Part shown: positions 50,301-59,600 of the stretch, piece by piece | How positions within the stretch are numbered: the stretch's first letter is position 1 | Layout: every line of letters starts with the position of its first letter | IMG/VR virus record: IMGVR_UViG_3300047510_001751 | Span: 62,001-126,000 of that record | Direction: 5' to 3' (one strand) | Source of the DNA: a virus | Length of the DNA: 64,000 nt | Made by a program: the position numbers and the translations under genes | Notes under the pieces: model-generated | What the model saw: the letters and a program-made list of their open reading frames with translations, nothing else | The model's database searches: none | What the model was told of the DNA's origin: nothing

Positions 50301-53300
50301 TGGATCACCTGTAATTGTTAAATCTCTTTCATTTAGCTGATTGGTTACAGCTAATCTCATTACATCTCTTGCTTTGTTGAAGGCAGTGATTGACTGTGAA
50401 GTTTCTCCTACCAATCCATTTGAAAGAGGAATTGTATTAGTTAAGAAATATCTCTTGGTTGCTCTAATAGTATTCTTGTTGCCACCATCATATAAGTCAG
50501 AAGCAACAGCGTCAACGATATAACCAATGTCTCTACGGCACTTGCTTTCGCTAGCAAAATAAGTAGTAGCAGTCTCAGCAGGTAGACCAGTTAGATTACC
50601 AGCACTAATTCTATCTGTGATGAGTGTAGTAAAGTTAGTAATTGCTGTCTGAACATCTGAGCAAGCAGCAGGATCTGTATTAGCTACATTTCCACCGCCA
50701 CCACCGTAGGTAGCAGGACCAGTGCTGACTGTAAGATCCTTATAGTATAAACCGTTATAAACGGCAAGCTTCATCATGTCTCTTGCTTTATTGAAAGCAA
50801 CTACAGACTGTGCTTCTTCTCCTAATAAACCGTCAGAAATTGGTGATCCGCTATTAAAATATTGAAGAACAAAATTTCTCGAATACTTGTTGCTTCCAGA
50901 GAAAAGATCTAGAGCAATAGCATCAACAAAGTATCCAATATCTCTACGGCACTTGAGATTACCACTTGCTTTTCTCACAGCAGGAAGACCTGATGTATTG
51001 CCAGTTTGAAGTGTAGTTGTGAGAATAGAGACAAGGTTGCTAACAGCAGTTCTAACGTTAGCACATGAAGATTCGCTAATGTTAGATAGTGTATCTGGAT
51101 CTGCTGTAATAGTTGTATCCTTAACATATAGCTGATTTGTTAAGGCTTTGTTCATCCAATCTCTTGCTTTGTTGAAGGCAACAATAGACTGTGATACTTC
51201 ACCATCCAATCCATTTGTTAATAGAGTGGTAGCATTTTCAAAATATCTGAGGGTATAATCAATAATTCTTGAGTTACCGCCTGTTTGAATATCATAGGCA
51301 ACAGCATCTACGATGTAACCGATATCTCTACGACACTTAGCTTCTCCAGCAGGAGTTACGCTAGCACCTGTAGTAGTTGGTGGAAGAACATTAGCACCAT
51401 TAATATTGCCAGCAAGTAATCTTGTTTGAGCAATAGTTGCTAGTGTTTCTACGGCAGTTTGTACATCAATACAAGCAGCGGCATTTCCTGATTCTAGAAC
51501 AGCAATATCTGGACCTGGAACACCATAAGAAGCAGGACCAGCAGTTATAGTAAGATCCTTTATATAAAGCTGATTACTTACAGCTTTCTTCATCATTTCT
51601 ACTGCCATAGTAAAAGCAGTATCAGCTTCTGATTCTTCTCCAGATAATCCGTTGGCAATTTTAATACCAGTTTCTGGATCAAAGTATAATTTAGTAAATC
51701 CTAAAGTAAATTGGTTGCCACCATCATAAATGTCTAGAGCAATAGCATCAACAAAGTAACCAATATCACGCTTACACTTAGCTTCGCCAGCAGTTACGAA
51801 AGAATCTCCAGTAGTTGGTGTTGGTAGAGCATTAGCGCCATTAATATTACCAGCAGTAATTCTGTCGGTGATTAATGTGGTGAGTGTTTGTAGTGCTGAT
51901 TGAACGTCAGAACAAGCTGTTGGGTCGGTATTAGAAACTGATCCGCCACCACCACCATAATTAGTAGGACCAGCAGTTACACTAAGATCTATGTAAGCTA
52001 ACTGATTAGTTACAGCTAAAGCACACTGCTCTCTCGCTTCATTAAAAGCAAATACTGATTGAGCAGTTTCTCCTACTAAACCATTAGAAATAGCTAAACC
52101 ACTTCCATCAAAATAAAGTTTTGTGAAAGCAATTGAATACTGGTTTCCTCCAGTTGCCATGTCAAGAGAAATGGCGTCAACAAAGTAACCAATATCACGC
52201 TTACATCTAGCGTCGTCATTACCAGGCACAGTAAATCCTGGGTATTGTGTTTGCATTGAAGCAAAAGCATTATCAATAATTAATGTTCTGTTCTTCTGAA
52301 TTAAACGATAACCATCTTTAAATCTAGATCTAGCGTTAGTTTGAGCATCACCAGGATAGTAAAAATCTGGATAATCTACAGCAATTTGTGCTGCTGCTCT
52401 ATCAATAATTTCTTGACGATTCTGTTGAATTAATCTGTAACCATCCTTAAATCTTGATCTAGCAGTAGTTTGAGGATCATTTGGATAGTAGAAATCAGGG
52501 AATTGAATAGCAATCTCAGCAGCAGCTCTTACCTTAATTTCTTCTTTGTTTGCTTTGATTAAATTGGCAGCATCATAGTATCTGCTCTGGTAATCTCTGT
52601 TTATATTTGGAAGACCAATTAGGTTTCCAGCAGTTAATCTTGTAGTAATAATTGCTGTTAGGTTAGCAATGTATGTTTGTACATCAGAACAAGCAGTTGG
52701 ATCTGTGTTAGGTACTGTAGTGCCACCAGAAGCATAGATAGCAGAACCAGCAGTTACACTCGTATCAGTTACACCAAGCTGGTTAGCAACTGCTTTCTTC
52801 ATCTCATCTCTTGCTGAATTAAAAGCAAGAACAGATTGTGGAATTTCACCAGCTAATCCATTAGTAGTCAAACTACCAGCATTATCAAAATATTGCTTTA
52901 AGAAAGCAATAGAATTTGAATTGCCTCCTAAGAATACATCAAGAGATACAGCATCAATAAAGTAGCCAATATCACGCTTACACTTAGTACCATCTGGATC
53001 GGCAGGAATAGAGCCACCAGAAGAAGTATAAGCAGTGTCAATGATAGCAGTTTTATTTTGCTGAATTAAACGATAAGCATCAGCATAACGGGAACGCTCG
53101 TTAGTTTGTAGATCACCTGGATAATAGAAATCTGGATATTGTACAGCAATTTCAGCAGCAGCTGTATCAACAATAGTTTCCTTATTCTTTTGAATTAAAC
53201 GATAAGCATCATTGTATCTGCTTTGAGCATTAGTCTGAGTATCACCAGGATAGTAAAAATCTGGATGCTCAACGGCAACTTCTGCTAAAGCACGGTCAAG

Positions 53301-56051
53301 AATTTCTTCTCTGTTAGCTTTAATTAGATTTGTAGAATCCTTGTATCTGGCAGCAGAAGCATTAGGACTGATAAAAAGTTCTGGATAAGCGTCTTCAATG
53401 TATCGTGAAGTTTCTTGCTTAATAAACTCTTGGTTTCTAGCAATTAAATAGCTAGCTTCTACAAATCTATCTGTTTGGTTATTGGAAATAATAGCAATGA
53501 AGAGATTTGCTAAGTTATTAATAGCAGCTTCTACGTTAGCACAATAAGGCCAAACAGAATCAATTGTTACATCTGGATCGAAGTATCTAGAAATATTAGA
53601 AAACTGAGGAGAATACAAATCGTCATTTTCATTAATTCTCCATCCTCTCATAGCAAGGACAGCTAAATTTCTAGCAATATCAAATGCTCTAATTGTTTCT
53701 GAAAGTTCGGTAGCAATATAGCCAATGCCAGTACCTAAAACATAATACTTAGCAGCTTCAATAGTGTTATGGTTTCCACCATATTCCATATCACGAAGAA
53801 TAGCACTTACAAAGTGTCCGATATCTCTAATACACTTTGCTTCGTTTGGATTGGTAAATTCAGGAAACTCAGCAATTACTTGCTTATAAGTTTCATCTTT
53901 GATAAACTCAAGATTATTCTTAATTAGATTTCTAGCATCTTGATATCTTCTAGAAATATAAGGAGTAGCTTCAAACTTGTTTGGTGAGTTTAAAAGAGAT
54001 AGAGTTACATAATGTGATACAGGAGAAACTGTAGCATTTGCTGGAGTGTAATTGCTATCAGTAAACTCAGGCATGTTATCTTTAGGGATAACAAATCTTC
54101 TAGATCTACTATCATCATCAATTAGCACACCAACTTTATCAAGGTCGTAAATCCTTTGAATGCCATTTAAGTTTGCTAATTCAGGAGGAAGACCAGAAAT
54201 TCTAACTTCTTGACCTTCGTGAAAATCATGAATATTATCTATACCTTGTAATTGATTTGTATAGAAAATAATACCACCAACTTGAGCTTGTTGAGAAGCA
54301 TCAATTCTTACAATTGGGAAAGTTGTTGTTGTATCAGTTCCATGTTCTACAACTTCGCCTTCTGGTCTGATAGATGAAAGATCTACAATAGTAAAAGTAA
54401 ATTCTTGTGCCCAATCAGATCCATTCCAAGTATATGTAATACCATCATTTGGATGGGTGTATACATCACCAATTGATGGTGACGATGGCCACCCAGTATA
54501 TTCTACGGGAGCTTCAATATAATAACGAACACTTTCACCCTCAGCAAATACACCAACAGAAGTCTCAAAATCAACAGAACCTTTTTGATATGCTGTTGGT
54601 CCTGTAGTCGAATCAAAAGTTACAACTTTAACAGAACCAATAGCACTAGTGTTTACACCGTTAATTGTTTCTCCAACAACTAACTTATTACCGCCAGCAT
54701 TAAAATCAAATACTGCTCTAAAAAGTGTTTTGCCGAAAATTTGATGACCAATAGGGAATCTTCTCTTGAAGTCTCCTCCGTATGTTGGATCATAATATAA
54801 TCTTTGCTTATCATCAAATACACAAGCAAAGTTCCATGTGGATACGGGATTACCCAGAGTGTCTAGTTTATCCCTAAAGACCATACCAGTGATATAGTTT
54901 TTATCGGCAAACTTAAATACGTTTTTACCAGGATTGTTTGGTCTTACAATTACAATTCTAAGCGAGTCACCAACAACCGAACAATCGGGTGGAATAGAAA
55001 TTGGGTTATCTTCTACATAATCACCACCAGCGATAATAACAGTTTCTTTTATATTTCTAGATTCTGTAGCAATTTGACAACCACGTTTGATTGTTCTTAC
55101 GGGAGAAGCTACAGATCTACCATCATTTTCATCATCACCAATTTGCTGAGAAACATAAACACGACCACCAACGTCATTGGTAGCAAGATTTAATACGTAT
55201 TCAGTGGTAGCAATTTTATTTGAATTATCTCCTAGAGGAGGAGTGATAGATCTTGGCCAAGAAAGTTCACCAAAATATGGTTGGTTTGAATCATTTACAC
55301 GGAAACCAACATGCTCTAACTGAACTGTTCCATTGGTTACTATTCCCTCAGTATGTAATGGAGGTGTTGTTCCAGTAATGCCAGTATTTTTTGCTCTATA
55401 TAAATTTCCTTCGAAATAACGGATAGCATTTTTCGTTAACGAAACATTCGAAACCCAAACTTGTTCTGAATTATTATCAAATAATTTAAGATATGGTGCT
55501 CTAATATTAAGATCCGCAGTTACAAAATTTTCTAGGTCTAGATTAAGAATACGAGCAGTATCTGAAATGATAGATGAAGACGTTCTAATAGCACCGTTTA
55601 CATCAATTTCATAATCGATAGTATCCAGTGTACATGTCGCTACAGCACCGCCACCTGTAGTATCACCCTCGGCATTTTGAATTGTGATTGAAGGTGGTGT
55701 GGAATAACCAGATCCTGGATTAGATACAATAACAGCTATAACTCTACCGTTAGATAAAATTGTGCTGGCGGTAGCTTGAATAGAACCGATACCAGCGGGC
55801 GGAGGATCTATAATTACTAAAGGGGGGGAAGTATACCCCGTTCCTTGGGCAGTGACATTAATATTATCTACACGACTTCCTGTTCTATTAACACCAATTC
55901 TTGGTAATTTGGTAGTTGAATCAATTAAAGCTCTAAAAACTTCCTTTTCATCAGATCCTTGACCCGATCTAATTATAAAATTATCGCTACCAATAATATT
56001 AGGCGAATCAGATTTGATGTATTGCTTATCAGAATTAAATTCTAATCCCAT
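44334..56051 (-). CDS. Giant tail fibre-like protein with S74 chaperone
   Basis: The largest gene in the window (3905 residues), probably a long tail fibre or baseplate appendage. In order: an N-terminal part with two GxGY beta-repeats (GTGYTSPPLVIIDPP); a pectin-lyase-like region (TIKRGCQIATESRNIKETVI); a long repeat region of about 1300 residues with eight KCRRDIGYFVDAIALD units and four PDFYYPGD units; another GxGY region; then fibre-like LLDGQQGLYYRDGQN and TGNAS/TATTLQTARTINGVSF segments. The last 95 residues (SSDRRLKTNIETIDNALDKV, GVIAQEIKEVLPEAV) are an S74-type intramolecular chaperone that trimerises the fibre and normally cuts itself off. The likely cut is just before the SSDRRLK serine. 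GATAAATA precedes the gene. Exact place in the particle is inferred. Confidence 0.9.
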   Translation of the reverse strand: MGLEFNSDKQYIKSDSPNIIGSDNFIIRSGQGSDEKEVFRALIDSTTKLPRIGVNRTGSRVDNINVTAQGTGYTSPPLVIIDPPPAGIGSIQATASTILSNGRVIAVIVSNPGSGYSTPPSITIQNAEGDTTGGGAVATCTLDTIDYEIDVNGAIRTSSSIISDTARILNLDLENFVTADLNIRAPYLKLFDNNSEQVWVSNVSLTKNAIRYFEGNLYRAKNTGITGTTPPLHTEGIVTNGTVQLEHVGFRVNDSNQPYFGELSWPRSITPPLGDNSNKIATTEYVLNLATNDVGGRVYVSQQIGDDENDGRSVASPVRTIKRGCQIATESRNIKETVIIAGGDYVEDNPISIPPDCSVVGDSLRIVIVRPNNPGKNVFKFADKNYITGMVFRDKLDTLGNPVSTWNFACVFDDKQRLYYDPTYGGDFKRRFPIGHQIFGKTLFRAVFDFNAGGNKLVVGETINGVNTSAIGSVKVVTFDSTTGPTAYQKGSVDFETSVGVFAEGESVRYYIEAPVEYTGWPSSPSIGDVYTHPNDGITYTWNGSDWAQEFTFTIVDLSSIRPEGEVVEHGTDTTTTFPIVRIDASQQAQVGGIIFYTNQLQGIDNIHDFHEGQEVRISGLPPELANLNGIQRIYDLDKVGVLIDDDSRSRRFVIPKDNMPEFTDSNYTPANATVSPVSHYVTLSLLNSPNKFEATPYISRRYQDARNLIKNNLEFIKDETYKQVIAEFPEFTNPNEAKCIRDIGHFVSAILRDMEYGGNHNTIEAAKYYVLGTGIGYIATELSETIRAFDIARNLAVLAMRGWRINENDDLYSPQFSNISRYFDPDVTIDSVWPYCANVEAAINNLANLFIAIISNNQTDRFVEASYLIARNQEFIKQETSRYIEDAYPELFISPNASAARYKDSTNLIKANREEILDRALAEVAVEHPDFYYPGDTQTNAQSRYNDAYRLIQKNKETIVDTAAAEIAVQYPDFYYPGDLQTNERSRYADAYRLIQQNKTAIIDTAYTSSGGSIPADPDGTKCKRDIGYFIDAVSLDVFLGGNSNSIAFLKQYFDNAGSLTTNGLAGEIPQSVLAFNSARDEMKKAVANQLGVTDTSVTAGSAIYASGGTTVPNTDPTACSDVQTYIANLTAIITTRLTAGNLIGLPNINRDYQSRYYDAANLIKANKEEIKVRAAAEIAIQFPDFYYPNDPQTTARSRFKDGYRLIQQNRQEIIDRAAAQIAVDYPDFYYPGDAQTNARSRFKDGYRLIQKNRTLIIDNAFASMQTQYPGFTVPGNDDARCKRDIGYFVDAISLDMATGGNQYSIAFTKLYFDGSGLAISNGLVGETAQSVFAFNEAREQCALAVTNQLAYIDLSVTAGPTNYGGGGGSVSNTDPTACSDVQSALQTLTTLITDRITAGNINGANALPTPTTGDSFVTAGEAKCKRDIGYFVDAIALDIYDGGNQFTLGFTKLYFDPETGIKIANGLSGEESEADTAFTMAVEMMKKAVSNQLYIKDLTITAGPASYGVPGPDIAVLESGNAAACIDVQTAVETLATIAQTRLLAGNINGANVLPPTTTGASVTPAGEAKCRRDIGYIVDAVAYDIQTGGNSRIIDYTLRYFENATTLLTNGLDGEVSQSIVAFNKARDWMNKALTNQLYVKDTTITADPDTLSNISESSCANVRTAVSNLVSILTTTLQTGNTSGLPAVRKASGNLKCRRDIGYFVDAIALDLFSGSNKYSRNFVLQYFNSGSPISDGLLGEEAQSVVAFNKARDMMKLAVYNGLYYKDLTVSTGPATYGGGGGNVANTDPAACSDVQTAITNFTTLITDRISAGNLTGLPAETATTYFASESKCRRDIGYIVDAVASDLYDGGNKNTIRATKRYFLTNTIPLSNGLVGETSQSITAFNKARDVMRLAVTNQLNERDLTITGDPNPGYLPTVFGYGVEGELNNNNNPDSCIDVRNSIGTLIAIATTAIAAGNLTSLPAINEGDFLTTTTIKCRRDIGFILGALRRDLILGGNAGIVTSGESYYTGNALTGIPQSELLPTRQAFTKARDLAILAMRNWKTGDGTGVVYIPEFATAPQFIDSTTIVDTNTPTCANVATTITTAFSILDDILANGSVVEKSFGTLFEPTVVFPENTIYDADNKRVNVDSIYLDLPFIEASPYIQNASVISFLGGGGCEIDGDKIRQPNCPRPGLNPPIGNADPKATFPNQGKSMVAAQFTIISFGGTGYRIVNDGYVQLVSVFVLFAQDGIYADTGGYASVTNSATNFGTYALRARGFRKDPYAFDIGTITNVTTTATGRTVFTVGGLGREPLEHYIVKFADYENQDSDIEYFVDNVRLTTVGPPFTSTIDINEAMLLQRKSNGQAITVGNAELVGKQIRLHRPSIVNSSSHTWEYAGAGNDYRALPENGGVKNEAFEQVSQAYGRVYTSGTDELGDFKVGYFAKIENRTGNITFTGTVSISEVEFLKLKGGDVVVTGFDASNTLGGNFSSDSKIPTQKAVKDYISNNLGQYLNKPYSTNAVPRNLVELTDSGKISLDQIPALRPFNVFTIQTTAERLALEGPLAGDIAIELGTTTSYILNNDLESQFIGISVNTDLEFATGAFITGSLSTGQGEVTEYRQGVLYRISISNQGNGYDDLNPPSVSISAPDQPGGVSAQASCTVVNGRVVTVTIVDYNGYKGGFGYTSPPSISFSAPGVGGVQAEANGLIESRVYIDIVNNIKIADTDTIQSTNVSPVTVPVIRTVNTSGSNPSNWVSLSTSSISAQDITSGIISSSRLAGNAGEANSFSFLRGDSSYALAVQSIKPAEERYFDFTTDQTAANQNTLQFKLNNQILIGHLVIAPGVPTGTTVANTFVTVVNNVSFTTVTLSTSVTQLITQNTIIEFSRPESPVLLDATLTLSNFVDKILVASGGTGFTDGQYFDLAVSGGTGSGLKANFTIEGGSITTVLVTSGGSAYSSDFSITQMPVQIGLGANAVLEAKTNTSVKNFANVGIDIKRVDAKTLEANEYGNTGVARFKKSQFNIGDSGDGSVELKTGTGSGLDADLLDGQQGLYYRDGQNLVNLSISPDKLGSGLYGIDISGQSANTLRLTTSVNNPSSSPSPSTFNEGVIADTRNNTADGLADGGTRHGVITFRQFGTGSDASGGGVRQLAFTDNNNLWIRGSGSGVASFSTWAKVWTSINDGVGTGMDADLLDGRQGTFYQNAYNINSGIIGPSHISSFLGSTSVDNSLTVKSYVAQTFFDVYISGKILSEAPFVSGLTIDLFDSIGIKVGDFELLNVSTSNNIDDTLDYTILTGRLLSGNIAAAFRIGNTQTNEIINDYNISDFAGTFDVAKLESVSGTARLSLGRTDGTASVPVIDFRSSSSPAGLYNVRLAVSGGNSANGSGSLNILAGNANALTLNSNVIWNAGNITFSSLNNASTAVQRDGSGNFAAGTITASLTGAASLNVLKSGDTMSGSLTFLAGNQVLINTTSGDQGSGSGNKTLTIFNDTAGRDAFLTFHVSGDYAGYFGLDGATNDLFWGGWSVGTSTKYTILHTGNNPVSSLNTNNTLVKRDGSGNFAAGTITATLSGNASTATTLQTARTINGVSFNGSANITITASTAAALSLGTYLTYDAGTTFNGGTARTINVTASTSGNTNLVARDASGNFSAGTITAALSGNATTATTATNLAGGAAGSVPYQSGDGATIFLANSGAGKFIKSTASGIEWATFDIGGSNTQVQYNNNGALAGSAQFTFTSGTNSVLRLGGASSFRQDNVATWTGDAGASEGKLEYHSNRWYINAGASSTEVVRFRRGSSDVAWISNTGDLSCTGDITAFASSDRRLKTNIETIDNALDKVTQISGVKYNWNELAEGKDTTKREAGVIAQEIKEVLPEAVIERDNGYLAVQYERLVPLLIEAIKELKEEVQSLKNK
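50080..53840 (-). repeat. Eight-copy KCxRDIG repeat region of the giant fibre
   Basis: Eight copies of a unit beginning KC(R/K)RDIGYxVDAxxxD, at about 50090, 50530, 50940, 51330, 51770, 52200, 52980 and 53820 on the plus strand. Spacing is about 380-440 bases where no other repeat intervenes. Each unit continues with GGN, YF, AFNKARDxMxxAVxNQL, and C-xDVxxA, so two Cys per unit may pair. Copies differ in sequence but hardly in pattern, which points to old duplication with divergence. Confidence 0.85.
52340..53400 (-). repeat. PDFYYPGD short repeats
   Basis: Four clear copies of a unit with YPDFYYPGDxQTNxRSRFKDG and RLIQKNK(E/T)xIIDxA, near 52360, 52480, 53120 and 53250, plus divergent copies near 53380 and 53860. 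They come as two pairs about 120-140 bases apart. The two copy pairs are embedded among the KCxRDIG units. Confidence 0.8.
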
Positions 56052-56100
56052 GATTGTATCTCTTCCAAGAATTGTTGTTATTACAGGAATTTATTATTAC

Positions 56101-56108
56101 TATTTATC
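56101..56108 (-). promoter_or_regulatory. Late promoter for the giant fibre
   Basis: Minus-strand GATAAATA, 50 bases before the ATG at 56051, in a 62-base gap. Confidence 0.7.
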
Positions 56109-56113
56109 AGGTC

Positions 56114-56623
56114 TTACCAAGAAACTGATACAACTTGTATGTTAGAAATCCACTTAACAACGCCAGTTGCTCCATTAGCTTCTACGCTAAAACTAAACTC
56201 ACCAGCGTTACCAGTATCGTAATTTTCTACTGACCAAGTTTGTCCTAATGGAACATCATCTCTAATAATTGTATTTAAAGATGCTAAAGTAGAAACATCA
56301 CCATTAGAGGCACATTTAACTGTTGTTTCTATTTTAGTAGAGTAAATTCCTATACCATTTTGCCCAACAGCAATTATATTAGCGGTAATAAAATTTACTG
56401 TATTATTTTCTAATTGAATATAAGAATTTTGTGTACTACTTTTAGATAAAATAGCAGTATTTAATGCTTTTAAAATAAAATCAGATTTTTTCGTGTCTGT
56501 ATAATTAACATTTTTTAATTCAAACGAGTTAACATTTTGAAGATCATAATTATCAGAAATAATAGTGGTTTGTTTTACTCCAAACCCACCTTCTGAATTA
56601 AAAGTTTTTGTATCTACTGGCAT
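56114..56623 (-). CDS. Virion structural protein, fibre-type
   Basis: A 169-residue beta-rich protein (MPVDTKTFNSEGGFGVKQTT, followed by IISDNYDLQNVNSFELKNVN). The C-terminal part WSVENYDTGNAGEFSFSVEA, ending VVKWISNIQVVSVSW, looks like a compact sandwich or small fibre tip. It lies between two very large fibre genes and is separated from the next gene by five bases. No enzyme motif and no known name. A short fibre or connector role is plausible by position. Confidence 0.7.
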   Translation of the reverse strand: MPVDTKTFNSEGGFGVKQTTIISDNYDLQNVNSFELKNVNYTDTKKSDFILKALNTAILSKSSTQNSYIQLENNTVNFITANIIAVGQNGIGIYSTKIETTVKCASNGDVSTLASLNTIIRDDVPLGQTWSVENYDTGNAGEFSFSVEANGATGVVKWISNIQVVSVSW

Positions 56624-56628
56624 TTGTA

Positions 56629-59600
56629 TTATCTAATAAAGGTTTTTAAAATAGTAAATTCTATACTGGAACCATCGGAAATAGCATTATCTAATGTAGT
56701 TGTTAGTCTAACATCTCCATTAGAATCGAAATCAAAAGTAGCGTCGTATAAAAGATTTCCCGAAAGTAAGCTTTCGTACTCTATGTTATATATGTTTGCT
56801 CCGTTAGCAATAATATTATAATCAACCATATGTTTTTCGTAAGTTGATAAATCAACAGCTATAATAGTTAACTTACAAGCAGAAGCTAAATCAGGATCAT
56901 ATAAAACATAAGAATTAAAATTATTAGTTCCTTTTAATAAAGTAAATTTATTAGTTTCTAATACAACATTTGCCAAACCAAAATAAGTTAAAGTTCTATC
57001 TAAAATTTTCTCTCCTGTATAAGAACCTTCAGTAAAAGTTTTATTTACGTAGATATCACCAGTAGCACTTAATCTTAGTAAAGCATCATTAGTAACACCA
57101 GATTTTAATCCGATATCTAAATTATTTTTGCCAGAATAAAGCTTTGTTATTGTAGAACTTGTCGAATCAATACCAAAGGTATCACTGGAGTATCTGACAC
57201 CATCGACATTAATGTTTAGGATATTATTATTTGATGTTATAGTATTTGCTGTTTGGAATGTTAGTGCTGTTTTTGTAACACGTAAAGTATTGTCTCCGTC
57301 ATTATAAAAATATAAGATGTTTTCATTAGCTCCAGATGATGATTCTGGGATAATATAGGTATTACCATCAACGTCTCTTACACCACCTAAACTTGTCCAA
57401 GCAGTGCCGTTATATCCTTCGTATTGTGTTGTTGCTGTATTAAATCTAACAGCACCAGCTTGAGGAATTCCTCTATTTGAACTATTTCCTACAGGAAGAA
57501 CAAACGAAGTAGTTGAGTTAACTTTAACTAATTTTCCAGTAAATGGAGTAATAGTAATATCTTCTGTTACGCTAGAAATATCACTATCCGTAAGTTTTAA
57601 TTTGTTGTTTACATTTACTACACTATTAATATTAACGTTATTAATATTATTAAATGTCAAATTACCGTAAATAGTTCTAATAAATTCATAATCATTTGTA
57701 GTTCCTGTTGTATGTGTAGGACCAGCACCACCAGAAGTTAAGTTTGTCGTTATTCTATAAACATTAGTTTCATTATATACTAAATTATTTTCCTCATAAA
57801 CTGTAGCAGGCTCCCATTTTTGAACACCAACTATATCAATTGATGATATAGTATTAGCAGATCTAAATTCAAGTTTATCCTGATCTAACTGTAATGAATT
57901 AAAGTTATTATTGTAAAAATATAAAATATTTTCGTTAGATCCAGCTGAAGTTTCTGGAATAATATACGTGTTGCCATCAACGTCTCTTACGCCACCTAAA
58001 CTACTCCAAGCAGTTAATCCATAACCTTCAAATTGTTGATTGCTTGTATTAAATCTAATAGCTCCAGTTGTTGCTGAACCTCGTTGTCCAGTTGTTCCAA
58101 AAGGAATAACTAAACATGACTGAGAATCAACAACTACATTAGTGCCCACAGAGGGTCTGATTGTTAACCCAGATGATTGGGTTGCTATTAAATTTGAAGT
58201 AAAAGTTAAATTTTGATTTACACTTAATGAAGTATTATTTAAATTAAGAGAACCATTAGAAGAAACTATGGAATTTATACCTTCAAAAACTAGTTCATTT
58301 TCTGTGATGTTTAATGTATTTGTATTATTATTATAGAAATAAAATACATTATCATTTGCTCCTACAGAAGATTCGGCAAGCAAATATGTATTGCCATCAG
58401 TATCTCTAACACTTCCTAAGCTAGACCAAACATTTGTGTCGCCATCGTAACCTTCAAATTGTCTGGTATCAGTATTAAATCTAATAGCTCCAGTTTCAGC
58501 ATCTAGCTGTGGTCTTTGTACCTGAGAACCTACAGGAACAATTAGTGCTCTGTTAGAATCGAGCTTTATATTTTTTCCTGGGGAGGGCTTTAAAATTAAT
58601 GGAGTTTCTAAAAGAGTAGAAATTGTATTATCTACAATAGTTGTAATATCATTTACATTTAATCCATCAAGACATTTAACTTCACCGTTGGTAGTTAGAT
58701 TACCGTTAGAAGATTCAATTGATAAGGTTGTGGCATTATTATCAATAATATTAATTCTACTTGTATTGATATTAATATCGTTAACTACATCAAATTCTAA
58801 AATATTTGATGATGATAATTTTGGTGTTGAAATATCTGTTATTGCTGATAATGTGTCTGTTACGATTACATCTGAAGCAATATTATCAATAAACCCAGAT
58901 GTTCCTGTAAATGATACTGCCTCGACATCTCCAGTTAAAACTTCTACTTTTACTGGATTTGTTACAGATATACCAGTTGCTGTGAATATAAATCCACTAC
59001 CATCACTCGTATCTATAATTTCATATGTTGCTTGGTCAGCAATATTATTAACACCAGATATTACAATTACATCTTCTACATCATATCCTGTTCCAGGATC
59101 ATTTATTTCAATATTAGTAATATTGCCACCACCGATTTCGGTAATTACAATAGTGGCGGTTCCACTTCCAATAGTAATTAAATCATTGATTGAATATCCC
59201 GATCCAGGAGTATTAATTACTGCCGAAGTTACTTCTCCGCCAGTTACTCCAGATACAGAAAATTGACCTCCCGTACCATCAGGAATTGTTAATACGTCAC
59301 CAATTTCATAATTTTGCCCGCCGTTTACAATATTAATACCTGAAATAGTGCCACCCAAAACAGATGTTACTGTTGCTGTGCCTCCAGTACCCCCATCAAT
59401 AGTTAAAATATCATTTACTTGATACTCAACTCCCCCTGAATTAATAATAACTGAAGAAATCTCACCTCCAGGAGTAACCGAAGATATAGATAATATAACA
59501 TCATCTGGCGCTGGCTCTCCAGTCTCTGGATCTAATGCCTGAGAACCAGGAATAGACACAAGTTCTCCTTGAACATATCCACTACCACCAGAATTTATAG

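Noticed and set aside
58688-59266. Plus-strand frame of 192 codons
   Set aside because: It is antisense to the GxGY repeats and its Val/Ile/Pro-rich product mirrors their composition.
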